A stretch of DNA of 64,000 nucleotides from Edaphobacter sp. 12200R-103. Lineage in GTDB: Bacteria; Acidobacteriota; Terriglobia; Terriglobales; Acidobacteriaceae. A model generated the notes under the pieces. The model was not told the origin of the DNA, ran no database searches, and was given only the letters and a program-made list of their open reading frames with translations. Made by a program: the position numbers and the translations under genes. The DNA lies in the NCBI RefSeq assembly GCF_010093025.1, contig NZ_CP048114.1:4464001-4528000 (forward strand). The letters run 5' to 3'. Shown here one piece after another: positions 1-8,615 of this stretch (position 1 is the stretch's first letter; the number at the start of each line of letters is the position of its first letter).

Positions 1-203
1 GCAAGAAGCTCGACGAGAAGCTCTATCTCGGATCCCGCAACCTTGCAGGCGTGGAGTTGGTGCTGAGCTCTGAAGTTCACCCCTACGACCTGCTCCGTTA
101 CGAGCACGCCGTCTTCTCGAAGGACGCCATCGAGGCCCTCCAGGAGACGTTGAAGAAATATGTTTCGAAGCGTAAGACCGCTTCCGATAAGGAGGTCGCG
201 TAA
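1..203 (+). CDS. rplD: 50S ribosomal protein L4, 3' end (partial)
   Basis: Only the last 66 codons are in the window, read in the frame that ends at the TAA at 201-203. The visible C-terminus (starting KKLDEKLYLGSRNLAGVEL) matches the end of L4, an early-assembly 23S-binding protein lining the peptide exit tunnel. Its stop overlaps the ATG of rplW as TAATG, and the last codons carry the AAGGAGG ribosome-binding site for rplW, so the two genes are translationally coupled. The C-terminus is slightly extended with Lys/Ser/Asp residues. Position directly before rplW fits the S10 operon order. Confidence 0.93.
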   Translation, partial: KKLDEKLYLGSRNLAGVELVLSSEVHPYDLLRYEHAVFSKDAIEALQETLKKYVSKRKTASDKEVA

Positions 204-496
204 TGCCGACCCTGTATACCGTCATTCGCCGCCCCCTGATTACCGAGAAGGGGATGGGCATCAAGGAGACCCAGAGCACGTTGGTCTTTGAAGTTGCAGA
301 GAATGCAACCAAGACCGAGGTGAAGCAGGCCGTCGAGACTCTCTTCAAGGTCAAGGTAGCCGCTGTTCGCACAGCAGTCGTCGAAGGCAAGGAGCGTCGC
401 CGTGGCCGGTTCGCCGGTTATCGTCCAGACTGGAAGAAGGCGTACGTTCGCCTGAAGGCTGGCGAGAAGATGCCGGAATATATCGACAGTCTCTAA
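203..496 (+). CDS. rplW: 50S ribosomal protein L23
   Basis: A 97-residue L23, normal length for the family. It binds 23S rRNA domain III at the exit of the peptide tunnel and is the docking site for trigger factor and SRP. The sequence begins MPTLYTVIRRPLITEKG, carrying the conserved 'P-x-x-T-E-K' N-terminal motif, and contains the basic RRRGRFAGYRPDWKKAYV loop that reaches into the rRNA. The start overlaps the rplD stop by one base. A 123-base gap follows before rplB. Confidence 0.98.
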   Translation: MPTLYTVIRRPLITEKGMGIKETQSTLVFEVAENATKTEVKQAVETLFKVKVAAVRTAVVEGKERRRGRFAGYRPDWKKAYVRLKAGEKMPEYIDSL

Positions 497-619
497 GCAG
501 CGATGGATGAGCCGTTCCGGGAAGGATCCGGGGAAGATGGCTAAGACACAGTAAGAAGTTTTGAAACTAGCTGAAAAGCCGGCTAGCCCGGAAGAGAAAA
601 GCTAGGAGTTAAGAAGAAG

Positions 620-1444
620 ATGCCGATCAAATCCTTTAGACCGATTACACCCTCGCTGCGATTTACCACGACGCTGCGGAACGACGATCTGACAACGGAT
701 AAGCCACACAAGCCGTTGCTGGCCGTCAAGCAGCGCACCGGCGGGCGCAACTCCACCGGCGCCCTGACGATTCGTCATCACGGCGGCGGACACAAGAAGA
801 AGCTGCGCATCATTGACTTCAAGCGCGACAAGTTTGGGGTTCCGGCGACCGTCAAGACCATCGAGTACGATCCCAACCGCAGCTCACGCATTGCTCTCGT
901 CGCTTATGTGGACGGTGAAAAGCGCTACATCCTCCAGCCGGTTGGCTTGAAGGTAGGCCAGTCCATTATGAGCGGTCCCGAGGCCGACATCCTGGTAGGC
1001 AATGCGCTTCCGCTCAAGAACATCCCTGCAGGTACGACGGTCCACAACATCGAGCTTCGTCCCGGCAAGGGTGCTCAGATGGCTCGCTCCGCCGGTTCTT
1101 CTGCTCAACTGGTTGCAAAGGAAGGCGATTACGCTCTCCTGAAGCTGCCCTCCGGCGAAACCCGCCGTGTGCTCGTGGATTGCATGGCCACCGTTGGCCA
1201 GGTCGGGAACACTGACCATGAGAATGTGACCATCGGCAAGGCTGGACGCAATCGCTGGAAGGGAATTCGCCCGACCAACCGCGGTGTCTCGATGAATCCG
1301 GTCGACCACCCGCACGGTGGTGGTGAGGGTAAGACCTCCGGTGGCCGTCACCCTGTGACCCCATGGGGCCAGCCGACGCGCGGATACAAGACACGCAACA
1401 ACAAGCGGACCGATGTGTTCATCGTCAACCGCCGCAGCAAGTAA
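620..1444 (+). CDS. rplB: 50S ribosomal protein L2
   Basis: A 274-residue L2, matching the usual 273-277. L2 sits near the peptidyl transferase centre and is needed for subunit association. The OB-fold/SH3 core is clear, with the [18 protein letters not shown] segment near residues 53-71 and the near-invariant C-terminal [13 protein letters not shown] segment containing the functionally important His. The start ATG at 620 is preceded by GGAGTTAAGAAGAAG. A 123-base spacer separates it from rplW; rpsS follows after 21 bases. Confidence 0.98.
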   Translation: MPIKSFRPITPSLRFTTTLRNDDLTTDKPHKPLLAVKQRTGGRNSTGALTIRHHGGGHKKKLRIIDFKRDKFGVPATVKTIEYDPNRSSRIALVAYVDGEKRYILQPVGLKVGQSIMSGPEADILVGNALPLKNIPAGTTVHNIELRPGKGAQMARSAGSSAQLVAKEGDYALLKLPSGETRRVLVDCMATVGQVGNTDHENVTIGKAGRNRWKGIRPTNRGVSMNPVDHPHGGGEGKTSGGRHPVTPWGQPTRGYKTRNNKRTDVFIVNRRSK

Positions 1445-1465
1445 AGGATTCGGGAGAGCTAACAG

Positions 1466-1750
1466 ATGGCACGTTCTACGAAAAAAGGTCCGTTTATTGA
1501 CGACCACCTCATGACCAAGATCACGGTCATGAATCAGGCGAATGACAAGAAGGTGCTCCGCACCTGGTCGCGCCGCTCGACGATCCATCCGGACTTTGTC
1601 GGCCACACCATTGCGGTGCATAACGGCCGCAAGTTCATTCCGGTCTATGTGACGGAAAACATGGTCGGTCACAAGCTGGGTGAGTTTGCGGCGACCCGCA
1701 CCTTCAAGGGCCACTCTGCCAAGACGGAGTCGGCTGCCAAGGGCAGGTAA
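1466..1750 (+). CDS. rpsS: 30S ribosomal protein S19
   Basis: A 94-residue S19 (family usually 90-95). It binds the 16S 3' domain in the head of the small subunit with S13. It opens [15 protein letters not shown] and contains the [22 protein letters not shown] block, both family signatures. An AG-rich site (GGGAGAG) lies before the ATG. It lies between rplB and rplV as in the standard S10 operon. Confidence 0.98.
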   Translation: MARSTKKGPFIDDHLMTKITVMNQANDKKVLRTWSRRSTIHPDFVGHTIAVHNGRKFIPVYVTENMVGHKLGEFAATRTFKGHSAKTESAAKGR

Positions 1751-1815
1751 GACAATCGGTTTGACCGGCAGGCATGTATCAGTAACTTTCGTTTTGAGTG
1801 TTCAAGGAAGAAGTC

Positions 1816-2337
1816 ATGGCTAAGGCAGCAGAAAAGACAAAAGAGTTCCGCGCGGAGGCAAGATTCCAGCGCACCAGCCCGCAGAAGGCGAAGCTCGTCC
1901 TGGACCTGATCAAGGGACTCCGTGTGGAGCAGGCGATCAACACGGTCCATTTCAGTAACAAACGCATTGCCCCGGCGGTCGAAAAGGTTCTGCGGTCCGC
2001 GATTCAGAATGCAAATTATCTCTCGCAGGAGCAGGGCCTCGACGTGGATGTCGACAATCTCTACGTCAAGTCGGCTGTCGCCAACGAGGGACCGCGCATG
2101 AAGCGGATCCGCCCCGCCCCTATGGGCCGTGCATTCCGTTATCAGCGCCGCCTCGCTCACATCATCGTGACCGTTGCCGAGAAGAATAAACCTGTTGAAG
2201 CGGAGACAGGGGAGGCCTCGGCGTCTGCGGCGAAGAAGTCTTCCAAGAAGACCGCGGCCAAGAAAACTGCAGCGAAGAAGGCTCCGGCCAAGAAGACTGC
2301 TGCAAAGAAGACGGCGACGAAGAAAGCTGCAAAGTAA
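1816..2337 (+). CDS. rplV: 50S ribosomal protein L22 with a Lys/Ala-rich C-terminal tail
   Basis: The L22 core (residues about 10-122; motifs TSPQKAKLVLDLI, NEGPRMKRIRPAPMGRA, RRLAHIIVTV) is followed by a 48-residue tail, residues 126-173, made of AAKK/TAAKK repeats like eukaryotic or bacterial H1-type basic tails. The core binds 23S rRNA and forms the tunnel constriction. I chose the ATG at 1816 (173 aa) because AAGGAAG lies just upstream; an in-frame GTG at 1798 would add six residues absent from the family. The tail would be on or near the ribosome surface at the tunnel exit or bind rRNA; its role is unknown. Extended L22 proteins also occur in actinobacteria. Confidence 0.96.
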   Translation: MAKAAEKTKEFRAEARFQRTSPQKAKLVLDLIKGLRVEQAINTVHFSNKRIAPAVEKVLRSAIQNANYLSQEQGLDVDVDNLYVKSAVANEGPRMKRIRPAPMGRAFRYQRRLAHIIVTVAEKNKPVEAETGEASASAAKKSSKKTAAKKTAAKKAPAKKTAAKKTATKKAAK

Positions 2338-2429
2338 GACGGTTTCTTCGGTTCGCATTGAGTAAAATAGAAGTTTTGGATTACCGCCCGCCGGCTCAAC
2401 CGGTCAGGAGCGCAGAGTAAAGGGAAGCT

Positions 2430-3104
2430 ATGGGACAGAAAGTCCATCCGTATGGGTTTCGCCTCGGCGTAAACAAGCCGTGGAAGTCGCGCTGGTTCGT
2501 CGAGCGCGGCTATGACAAGCTGCTGGTCGAGGACGTCAAGCTCAAGGCCGAGCTGCGCGACAAGCTCAAGGCCGCCGGTGTCAGCTCGGTTGAGGTGGAG
2601 CGTCCCGGAAATAAGCTGCGCCTGATCATCCGGACGGCTCGTCCTGGGATCATCATCGGCCGCAAGGGCGCCGAGATCGACAAGCTCAAGGCCGATATCC
2701 AGAAGCGCACCAACCGCGAGGTGTTTGTCGACATCCTCGAGGTGAACAAGCCTGAGCTTGACGCTCAGCTGGTTGCCGAGAACATCGCTCTGCAGCTCGA
2801 AAAGCGCGTCAGCTTCCGTCGCGCGATGCGTAAGTCGGTAGATTCGGCCCTGCGCTTCGGCTGCAAGGGAATCAAGGTTCGCGTCTCGGGCCGTCTGAAC
2901 GGAAACGAGATTGCGCGGTCGGAGTGGTATCTGCAGGGGCGGCTTCCATTGCATACGTTGCGCGCCGATATCGACTATGGTTTTGCCGAAGCCAAGACTA
3001 CCTATGGTGTCATCGGCGTCAAGACCTGGATCTATCGCGGAGATATCTACGAGCAGAAGAAGCGTCGCGACCAGGGTACTACGGCAGGGGTATTTACTTC
3101 GTAA
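2430..3104 (+). CDS. rpsC: 30S ribosomal protein S3
   Basis: A 224-residue S3 with the type II KH domain and its IGRKG loop at residues 76-80, followed by the C-terminal S3 domain ending near [14 protein letters not shown]3 lines the mRNA entry channel and contributes to mRNA unwinding. It starts [13 protein letters not shown], the standard family N-terminus. It is preceded by a 92-base gap and followed by a 93-base gap that holds a perfect 7-bp hairpin. Confidence 0.98.
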   Translation: MGQKVHPYGFRLGVNKPWKSRWFVERGYDKLLVEDVKLKAELRDKLKAAGVSSVEVERPGNKLRLIIRTARPGIIIGRKGAEIDKLKADIQKRTNREVFVDILEVNKPELDAQLVAENIALQLEKRVSFRRAMRKSVDSALRFGCKGIKVRVSGRLNGNEIARSEWYLQGRLPLHTLRADIDYGFAEAKTTYGVIGVKTWIYRGDIYEQKKRRDQGTTAGVFTS

Positions 3105-3109
3105 TTGGA

Positions 3110-3127
3110 GTACCGGTCTTCCGGTAC
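3110..3127 (+). other. RNA hairpin in rpsC-rplP gap
   Basis: GTACCGG at 3110-3116 and CCGGTAC at 3121-3127 form a perfect 7-bp stem with a TCTT loop, five bases after the rpsC stop. No T-run follows, so it is not a standard intrinsic terminator. It is one of a series of intergenic hairpins in this cluster; role unknown. Confidence 0.6.
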
Positions 3128-3197
3128 GGTGAGTTTTCGATTCAGACTTGGTGGGGCGGGTGCCTCTTCAAGCAGCTAAACAGCTAGGGGTTTCGTT

Positions 3198-3632
3198 ATG
3201 TTGATGCCTAAGAAGGTGAAGTATCGCAAGCAGCAGCGCGGCCGGATGACCGGCAAGGCGTGGCGCGGCTCCGATCTTTCGTTCGGCGATTATGGCCTGA
3301 AGGTCATGGAGTGCGGGTATATCACCGACCGCCAGATTGAGGCCAGCCGTATCGCCATGACGCGCTTTATCAAGCGCGGCGGCAAGGTCTGGCTGCGTCT
3401 TTTCCCGGACAAGCCGATTACGAAGAAGCCGGCCGAAACCCGTATGGGTAAGGGCAAGGGAGCTCCGGATCATTGGGTTTGCGTTGTTCGTCCTGGCAGA
3501 ATTCTGTTCGAGATGGAAGGCGTCAACCCCGAGATGGCCAAGGAGGCGATGCGCCTGGCCGCTCACAAGCTGCCGCTCAAGACGACCTTCGTGATGCGCC
3601 ATGACGTGGTCAGCACGACGGCCGCCAAGTAA
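3198..3632 (+). CDS. rplP: 50S ribosomal protein L16
   Basis: A 144-residue L16 starting [17 protein letters not shown], the family N-terminus. L16 sits at the central protuberance and helps position aminoacyl-tRNA. It has the conserved [27 protein letters not shown] stretch (positions roughly 72-96), the region that reaches toward the peptidyl transferase centre. The ATG at 3198 rather than the one at 3204 is preferred by homology. rpmC follows after 26 bases. Confidence 0.98.
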   Translation: MLMPKKVKYRKQQRGRMTGKAWRGSDLSFGDYGLKVMECGYITDRQIEASRIAMTRFIKRGGKVWLRLFPDKPITKKPAETRMGKGKGAPDHWVCVVRPGRILFEMEGVNPEMAKEAMRLAAHKLPLKTTFVMRHDVVSTTAAK

Positions 3633-3658
3633 GAAGATTCGTTTGAAGGAAGAGACCG

Positions 3659-3913
3659 ATGGAACTCGATAAGATTCGTAACCTCAGTGACGATGAGCTC
3701 AAGAACGAGCAGAACAAGGCTGCCGAACAGCTGTTCCGCATTCGCTTTCAGAAGAGCCTGGGAAACACCGAGGGCATCAAGAAGCTGCGGGGTCTGAAGC
3801 TGGACATCGCCCGTATCAAGACGATTGCCCGCGAGCGCGAGCTTGCTGGCGGCGGTGCCGCTGTTGCCTCCGCTCCTGTGAAGAGCACTCGCAAGAAAGC
3901 AAAGAAGGATTAA
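3659..3913 (+). CDS. rpmC: 50S ribosomal protein L29
   Basis: An 84-residue L29, a two-helix hairpin protein next to L23 at the tunnel exit. It begins MELDKIRNLSDDELKNEQ and has the LFRIRFQKSLGN signature and a second helix LKLDIARIKTIARERE. A C-terminal extension (about residues 65-84, Ala/Gly then Lys-rich) makes it longer than the typical 60-70. SD-like GAAGGAAGAGA precedes the ATG. Only 3 bases separate its stop from rpsQ. Confidence 0.97.
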   Translation: MELDKIRNLSDDELKNEQNKAAEQLFRIRFQKSLGNTEGIKKLRGLKLDIARIKTIARERELAGGGAAVASAPVKSTRKKAKKD

Positions 3914-3916
3914 GCT

Positions 3917-4249
3917 ATGGCAGAGACCACAAACAAGCCCGAAGCCGCCGAGCAGGCCTCCACTCGCCGTAACGAGAAGGTAGGTCTGGTAGTTTCGACC
4001 AAGATGCAGAAGACCATCGTCGTCGAGATCGAGATGCGTAAGGCGCATCCCAAGTACAAGCGCGTGATCAAGTCGAACAAGAAGTTCTACGCGCACGATG
4101 AGCAGAACTCGGCCCGTGTGGGCGATGTGGTTCGCATTCGCGAGGCTCGTCCTCTGTCGAAGCTGAAGCGCTGGACGCTGGAAGAGATCGTCCGCCGCAG
4201 CTCGCTGGCTCAGCTTGCCGACGAGAAGGCCCCTGTAGCCGAAGCTTAA
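3917..4249 (+). CDS. rpsQ: 30S ribosomal protein S17
   Basis: A 110-residue S17, longer than the usual 80-90 because of an approximately 20-residue acidic/Ala-rich N-terminus and a short C-terminal extension. S17 is a primary 16S binder with an OB fold. The core runs from KVGLVVSTKMQKTIVVEIE to RIREARPLSKLKRWTLEEIV, with all standard motifs. It starts three bases after rpmC, so the pair is probably coupled. Confidence 0.97.
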   Translation: MAETTNKPEAAEQASTRRNEKVGLVVSTKMQKTIVVEIEMRKAHPKYKRVIKSNKKFYAHDEQNSARVGDVVRIREARPLSKLKRWTLEEIVRRSSLAQLADEKAPVAEA

Positions 4250-4284
4250 GATCTCTTCGATCACCGTTTTTGATTCACCGCCAT

Positions 4285-4300
4285 GGGGGCTTGATCCCCC
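4285..4300 (+). other. GC hairpin in rpsQ-rplN gap
   Basis: GGGGG at 4285-4289 and CCCCC at 4296-4300 enclose a CTTGAT loop in the 72-base gap between rpsQ and rplN. All-GC stem, only 5 bp, no T-run after it. Confidence 0.4.
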
Positions 4301-4321
4301 GGCCGCATCAGGAGAAGAACG

Positions 4322-4693
4322 ATGGCAGTACAGATGAGAACAATTCTTGACGTGGCCGATAACTCCGGCGCACGCAAGCTGCAGGTGATCCTGCCTCTCG
4401 GCGGTGGCCTGGGTAAGATCGCTGGCCTGGGTGACGTTGTGACCGCGGCAGTCAAGGAAGCCGCTCCCGACGGAACCGTAAAGAAGGGGAAGGTTGTGAA
4501 GGCCGTGATCGTGCGCACTCGCAAGGAGAGCCGTCGCAAGGATGGCACTTACATCCGCTTCGATCAGAACGCGGCTGTCGTGATCAATGACGCGATGGAA
4601 CCGGTTGGAACCCGTGTCTTCGGTCCTGTTGCCCGTGAGCTTCGCGAGAAGAAGTTTCTCAAGATCGTGTCGCTTGCACCCGAGGTTATCTAA
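4322..4693 (+). CDS. rplN: 50S ribosomal protein L14
   Basis: A 123-residue L14, the family's usual length. It binds 23S rRNA at the subunit interface, contacts L19 and is the target of the silencing factor RsfS. It opens [23 protein letters not shown] and contains the [17 protein letters not shown] block and the [28 protein letters not shown] ending. An AGGAGAA site lies before the ATG. Confidence 0.98.
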   Translation: MAVQMRTILDVADNSGARKLQVILPLGGGLGKIAGLGDVVTAAVKEAAPDGTVKKGKVVKAVIVRTRKESRRKDGTYIRFDQNAAVVINDAMEPVGTRVFGPVARELREKKFLKIVSLAPEVI

Positions 4694-4698
4694 TTTTC

Positions 4699-4714
4699 GG
4701 TCGGATAAGCGACC
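4699..4714 (+). other. Short hairpin in rplN-rplX gap
   Basis: GGTCG at 4699-4703 and CGACC at 4710-4714 with a GATAAG loop, 5 bp, five bases after the rplN stop. Weak alone; listed because it belongs to the pattern of gap hairpins in this operon. Confidence 0.35.
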
Positions 4715-4768
4715 CCACTCAGCGGATTCCGGCTCCGACAGATCGCCGAGGCAGGAGAGGTAAGGAAA

Positions 4769-5098
4769 ATGGCAGGTATGAAGATCAAGCGCAACGACGT
4801 GGTGGAGGTCATCGCCGGCAAGGATAAGGGAAAGCGTGGCCGTGTTCTGCGCGTCATCGCCGGCAAGGATCGCCTTCTGGTTGAGCACGTGATGATCGTG
4901 AAGAAGCATCTCAAGCCGAATCCGCAGCGCAACATCAAGGGCGGTATCGCTGAGCAGGAAGCTCCGATTCATATCTCCAACGTGATGCTGGTCGATGGCG
5001 AGGGCAACAAGACCCGCGTTGGAGCCCGGATCGAAGGCGATAAGAAGGTTCGTGTTTCGAAGGCAAGCGGCAACGTAATTGCCGACCGGAAGAAGTAA
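4769..5098 (+). CDS. rplX: 50S ribosomal protein L24
   Basis: A 109-residue L24 (family 100-110), an assembly-initiator protein near the tunnel exit. The KOW motif is plain in the N-terminal half: MKIKRNDVVEVIAGKDKGKRGRV, then the HLKPNPQRNIKGGI segment. It is preceded by GGAGAGGTAAGG. rplE follows after 92 bases. Confidence 0.98.
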   Translation: MAGMKIKRNDVVEVIAGKDKGKRGRVLRVIAGKDRLLVEHVMIVKKHLKPNPQRNIKGGIAEQEAPIHISNVMLVDGEGNKTRVGARIEGDKKVRVSKASGNVIADRKK

Positions 5099-5190
5099 GC
5101 AGTTTCAAGTCAGTAGAAGATTGAAGGTTCACCCCACGAAACGGTATACGGCACTGCCAACCCGGAACCGTGGAGAAAGCGAAGAGAGAG

Positions 5191-5739
5191 ATGGCTTCAC
5201 GTTTCAGAGAGAAGTACGAGAAAGAGGTCAAGCCCGCGCTCGCCAAGGAGCTCAACATCGAGAATGTCATGGCGATCCCGAAGCTTGAGAAGATCGTCGT
5301 GAACATGGGATTGGGGGAAGCGACCCAGAACGTCAAGATCATGGATCCTCTGGTCGCTGATCTTGCTTCGATCACCGGTCAGAAGCCGGTGACCACGAAG
5401 GCAAAGAAGTCCATCGCAGCCTTCAAGGTTCGCGAGGGAATGCCCATCGGTGCGATGGTCACCCTGCGGGGCGACGCGATGTACGAGTTCCTGGATCGCC
5501 TGATCTCGATCGCTCTTCCCCGTGTCCGCGACTTCCGCGGTGTATCTTCCAAGAGCTTCGATGGACGCGGAAACTACACACTTGGTCTTCGCGACCAGCT
5601 GATCTTCGCCGAGATCGACTACGCGAAGGTGGACAAGATCAAGGGCATGAACGTTACCATCGTGACCACTGCCCAGGACGACAACGGCGCCCGCGCACTA
5701 CTAAGGGGATTCGGTATGCCGTTCCGCCAGGGAGCGTAA
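5191..5739 (+). CDS. rplE: 50S ribosomal protein L5
   Basis: L5 binds 5S rRNA and forms an intersubunit bridge. The start at 5191 (182 aa) gives [20 protein letters not shown] and is preceded by GAAGAGAGAG; an in-frame GTG at 5170 would add seven residues not seen in the family. Conserved blocks include [33 protein letters not shown], and [18 protein letters not shown] perfect 9-bp hairpin follows ten bases after the stop. Confidence 0.97.
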   Translation: MASRFREKYEKEVKPALAKELNIENVMAIPKLEKIVVNMGLGEATQNVKIMDPLVADLASITGQKPVTTKAKKSIAAFKVREGMPIGAMVTLRGDAMYEFLDRLISIALPRVRDFRGVSSKSFDGRGNYTLGLRDQLIFAEIDYAKVDKIKGMNVTIVTTAQDDNGARALLRGFGMPFRQGA

Positions 5740-5748
5740 GACAGCTTC

Positions 5749-5770
5749 GGCTCCGGACAGTTCCGGAGCC
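5749..5770 (+). other. RNA hairpin in rplE-rpsN gap
   Basis: GGCTCCGGA at 5749-5757 pairs perfectly with TCCGGAGCC at 5762-5770 across a CAGT loop. The 9-bp GC-rich stem is followed by ATCAACATCTTTTGG, with no immediate T-run. It could be a weak terminator, an RNase processing barrier or 3'-end stabiliser for the upstream message. Confidence 0.65.
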
Positions 5771-5805
5771 ATCAACATCTTTTGGAAAGATAGAGAGTAA
5801 AGGTT

Positions 5806-5991
5806 ATGGCAACTACAGCGAAGCGCGTCAAGGACGCAAAGAAGCCGAAGTTTAAGTCCCGTCAGCACAACCGCTGCCAGCTCTGCGGTCGTCCTCGCGC
5901 CTTCCTTCGCAAGTTCGGCGTCTGCCGTCTCTGCTTCCGTTCGCTCGCCCTCAAGGGGGAGATCCCGGGCGTCGTGAAGTCGAGCTGGTAA
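5806..5991 (+). CDS. rpsN: 30S ribosomal protein S14, zinc-binding type Z
   Basis: A 61-residue S14 of the short zinc (type Z, C+) form rather than the ~100-residue zinc-free form. The zinc ligands are visible as C24, C27, C40 and C43 in [10 protein letters not shown]...GVCRLC. S14 sits in the head of the small subunit with S3 and S10. The family C-terminus [12 protein letters not shown] is intact. An unusually long 208-base gap follows before rpsH. Confidence 0.98.
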   Translation: MATTAKRVKDAKKPKFKSRQHNRCQLCGRPRAFLRKFGVCRLCFRSLALKGEIPGVVKSSW

Positions 5992-6004
5992 GATCCGCGA
6001 GCCG

Positions 6005-6024
6005 ATCAGGCATCTTTGCCTGAT
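6005..6024 (+). other. RNA hairpin in rpsN-rpsH gap
   Basis: ATCAGGCA at 6005-6012 and TGCCTGAT at 6017-6024 form a perfect 8-bp stem with a TCTT loop, 13 bases after rpsN. It is immediately followed by ATAATCC; TATAAT at 6024-6029 overlaps the 3' arm and looks like a -10 box, but I could not find a matching -35 at the right distance. Confidence 0.6.
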
Positions 6025-6199
6025 ATAATCCGGTGTATCTCTTGCGCATGGTCAGGCATTTTGTGCGCACGCTCCAGAGACCTCATTCGGCAGTCGCTAG
6101 GATGCAGAAGTCTGGATCGTCAACAAGCAGGCAACAAGACATTCTTGCTGGTTCTCGTGGAATGACTTCTGCGAGCGAACGAAGAATGAAGGAGAATGA

Positions 6200-6598
6200 A
6201 TGAATCTCACCGATCCAGTAGCAGACTTTTTGACCCGCATTCGCAACTCCATCCGTGCTCGTCACCAGAAGCTGGACGTTCCCGCTTCCCGTTTGAAGGC
6301 AGAGATCGCCCGCATTCTCAAGGACGAGGGCTACATCGCCAACTACAAGGCGGTTGAAGAGAATGGCCAACGACTTCTGCGTGTGTATCTGAAGTACGGC
6401 GCGAACAATGAGGCTGCGATTCGCGATCTGCAGCGTGTCTCCCGTCCCGGCTGCCGCGTCTACGTTGGACGTGATGAGATTCGTCGTGTTCAGGGCGGCT
6501 TGGGTATCTCGATCATGACCACTCCGAAGGGTGTCATGACTGGTCGTCAGGCGCGTCGTGAAGGTGTTGGCGGAGAGATTCTCTGCGAGGTCTGGTAG
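6200..6598 (+). CDS. rpsH: 30S ribosomal protein S8
   Basis: A 132-residue S8 (family 130-133), a primary 16S binder and in Escherichia coli the translational repressor of the spc operon. It starts MNLTDPVADFLTRIRNSIRA and ends with the signature TPKGVMTGRQARREGVGGEILCEVW. AAGGAGAATGA precedes the ATG. Whether this S8 represses its own operon cannot be read from the sequence, although the long upstream leader would be a place for it. Confidence 0.98.
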   Translation: MNLTDPVADFLTRIRNSIRARHQKLDVPASRLKAEIARILKDEGYIANYKAVEENGQRLLRVYLKYGANNEAAIRDLQRVSRPGCRVYVGRDEIRRVQGGLGISIMTTPKGVMTGRQARREGVGGEILCEVW

Positions 6599-6632
6599 TT
6601 CGGCGTGGAGAAGTTTTGAAGTGGGTATTACC

Positions 6633-6649
6633 GGCAGCATGAAGCTGCC
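6633..6649 (+). other. RNA hairpin in rpsH-rplF gap
   Basis: GGCAGC at 6633-6638 and GCTGCC at 6644-6649 with an ATGAA loop. The flanking ACCGGC...GCCGGT (6630-6635 and downstream near 6670) gives an alternative, larger pairing, so the region could switch between two folds. Confidence 0.45.
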
Positions 6650-6711
6650 AGGCTGCAGTGGAACGGAGCCGGTTAGGTCCCGGGACTCGCAAGCCATGAT
6701 AAGGATTTGAA

Positions 6712-7251
6712 ATGTCTCGTATTGGCAAGAAGCCGATTGCTCTTCCTTCCGGTGTCAAGTACACCGTGAATGGCAACACCGTTCTGGTTGAGGGGCCAAA
6801 GGGCAAAGTGACTGCGCTGCTTCCCGGCGGCATCAAGCTCGTTGAGAAGGACGGAGCTCTGCTGGCTGAGCGTGAGAACGATAAGCAGGCTGCCTTTCAT
6901 GGCTTGGCTCGTGCCCTGGTCTTCAATGCTGTCCAAGGTGTGACGGCTGGGTGGACCAAGGAGCTTGACATCGTCGGTATTGGTTACCGTGTCGAGATGA
7001 AGGGGAAGGGTACGGTCGTATTTACCCTCGGGTATTCCCACCCCATCGAGTTTCCTCTGCCCTCGGGTATCGATGTCGCGATTGACCCCAAACAGACCCA
7101 TATCACCATCTCCGGTATCGACCGTCAGAAGGTCGGCCAGGTCGCTGCGGACATGCGCGCGTTGCGCAAGCCTGATCCGTACAAGAATAAAGGTGTCCGC
7201 TATACCGGCGAGAAGCTGAAGAAGAAGGTCGGTAAGACGGGCGCGAAGTAA
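6712..7251 (+). CDS. rplF: 50S ribosomal protein L6
   Basis: A 179-residue L6 with the two duplicated L6 domains, beginning [15 protein letters not shown] and ending with the [24 protein letters not shown] block that contacts the sarcin-ricin loop region. Standard length. It is separated from rpsH by 113 bases and from rplR by 147 bases, both long for an spc operon. Confidence 0.98.
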   Translation: MSRIGKKPIALPSGVKYTVNGNTVLVEGPKGKVTALLPGGIKLVEKDGALLAERENDKQAAFHGLARALVFNAVQGVTAGWTKELDIVGIGYRVEMKGKGTVVFTLGYSHPIEFPLPSGIDVAIDPKQTHITISGIDRQKVGQVAADMRALRKPDPYKNKGVRYTGEKLKKKVGKTGAK

Positions 7252-7398
7252 CCACAAGCTAGGAACCGGAGGCGGCTTCTGAGGTGGCTCAGGTCGTCGA
7301 AGTCAACCAGGAACTGCTTCCGGTCCCTGTTCCAGATTTGCAGTAAACAGCCGAACGTCGTCAGGACTCTGGCGCCGCTTTTAGGAAGGAAACAGATT

Positions 7399-7764
7399 AT
7401 GATTACACCTCGCAAGCGCGACGTTATCCGCAAGCGCGTTCATACGCGCATTCGTGAGAAGCTGGCCGGGACCGCGGAGCGTCCCCGTCTGAATGTCTAT
7501 CGTTCCCTGAACCATATCTATACTCAGGTGATCGACGACTCGACAGGGGCCACGATTGCCTCTGCTTCCACGATCAGCAAAAAGGGTGAGGGAAGAAAGA
7601 CTGGCGGCAATGTTGCAGCGGCTGTTGAAGTCGGCAAGCTGATTGCGCAGAGAGCTCAGGAGAAGGGCGTCAAGAGGGTCGTGTTCGATCGTGGCGGTTA
7701 TCTCTATCACGGCCGCATCAAGGCTTTGGCCGACGCAGCTCGCGAGGCGGGTCTGGAGTTCTAG
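7399..7764 (+). CDS. rplR: 50S ribosomal protein L18
   Basis: A 121-residue L18, the 5S rRNA-binding protein of the central protuberance. The N-terminus ([22 protein letters not shown]) is basic as usual; the core has [18 protein letters not shown] and the C-terminal [28 protein letters not shown] signature. TTAGGAAGGAAACAG gives a good ribosome-binding site. Confidence 0.98.
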   Translation: MITPRKRDVIRKRVHTRIREKLAGTAERPRLNVYRSLNHIYTQVIDDSTGATIASASTISKKGEGRKTGGNVAAAVEVGKLIAQRAQEKGVKRVVFDRGGYLYHGRIKALADAAREAGLEF

Positions 7765-7786
7765 GTTTCAAGTTTCTCGAACGGCG

Positions 7787-7799
7787 CCCGCCAGGCGGG
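7787..7799 (+). other. Short hairpin in rplR-rpsE gap
   Basis: CCCGC at 7787-7791 and GCGGG at 7795-7799 with a CAG loop, inside the 60-base gap. Small but GC-only; part of the recurrent gap hairpins. Confidence 0.4.
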
Positions 7800-7824
7800 G
7801 AGCCAGAAAGCTGGATAAGACACT

Positions 7825-8331
7825 ATGGCAATACGGAAAAAGATCGACGCGAACCGCCTCAATCTGAAAGATCAGGTTGTCAGCATCAATCGCGTTACCA
7901 AGGTTGTAAAGGGTGGTAAGAATATGTCCTTCGCTGCCCTGGTCGTTATCGGCGACCCGGCGGAAGGCGTGGTGGGTTATGGCTCGGGGAAGGCCAAGGA
8001 GGTTCCGCAGGCGATCCGCAAGGGGATCGAGGCTGCCAAGAAGAATCTCTTCAAGGTCAACCTGACCGATACCTCGATTCCGCACCAGGTGCTGGGCCAC
8101 TATGGCGCGGGTCAGGTGATGCTCAAGCCGGCTCCCGAAGGTACCGGTGTGATCGCCGGAGGAACGGTTCGCGCCGTGATGACCTCCGCTGGCGTGCAGA
8201 ACGTCCTTACCAAGTCCATCGGCACCAAGAACCCGCACAACGTCATCAAGGCCACCTTCGATGCGCTCACCCAGCTTCGCAGCAGGACGGAAGTGGCTGC
8301 GCTGCGTGGCAAGGCCGAAGAAGAACTGTAA
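7825..8331 (+). CDS. rpsE: 30S ribosomal protein S5
   Basis: A 168-residue S5, usual length, with the N-terminal double-stranded RNA-binding-like domain ([27 protein letters not shown]) and the C-terminal S5 domain ([39 protein letters not shown]). It lies at the mRNA entry side of the small subunit and affects decoding fidelity. rpmD follows after 15 bases. Confidence 0.98.
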   Translation: MAIRKKIDANRLNLKDQVVSINRVTKVVKGGKNMSFAALVVIGDPAEGVVGYGSGKAKEVPQAIRKGIEAAKKNLFKVNLTDTSIPHQVLGHYGAGQVMLKPAPEGTGVIAGGTVRAVMTSAGVQNVLTKSIGTKNPHNVIKATFDALTQLRSRTEVAALRGKAEEEL

Positions 8332-8346
8332 GAGGAGTCCCTAGTC

Positions 8347-8535
8347 ATGGCAGAGACAAAAGCCAAAATCAAGCTGCAGTACTTCCGCTCGAAGATCGCT
8401 ACCCCGGAGAAGCACAAGCTCGTCGTCAAGGGCCTTGGCTTTACCCGGCTGAACCAGATCGTTGAGCGCGAGGATACGCCATCCATTCGTGGAATGGTGG
8501 CAAAGGTTCCACATCTCGTCCGTATCGTCGAGTAG
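8347..8535 (+). CDS. rpmD: 50S ribosomal protein L30
   Basis: A 62-residue L30, typical of the bacterial single-domain form. It has the family pattern KIKLQYFRSKIATPEKHKLVVKGLGFTRLNQIVEREDTPSIRGMV split over two beta strands and helices. AGAGGAGTCC precedes the ATG. Position between rpsE and rplO is standard for the spc operon. Confidence 0.97.
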   Translation: MAETKAKIKLQYFRSKIATPEKHKLVVKGLGFTRLNQIVEREDTPSIRGMVAKVPHLVRIVE

Positions 8536-8554
8536 GGATCTCAAGAGATACTTA

Positions 8555-8572
8555 CGTCGCCTCTGTGCGACG
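8555..8572 (+). other. RNA hairpin in rpmD-rplO gap
   Basis: CGTCGC at 8555-8560 pairs with GCGACG at 8567-8572 over a CTCTGT loop, in the 80-base gap. Six perfect pairs, no T-run. Confidence 0.45.
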
Positions 8573-8615
8573 GAATGCGAGTCGGGCATAGCCCCGGCGT
8601 TATAGCGAGGAAAAC

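Noticed and set aside
1798..1815. Upstream GTG start of rplV
   Set aside because: The AAGGAAG ribosome-binding site lies inside this stretch and the family starts at the ATG 1816.
6024..6029. Perfect TATAAT in the rpsN-rpsH gap as an internal promoter
   Set aside because: It overlaps the 3' arm of a hairpin and there is no -35-like sequence 16-18 bases upstream.
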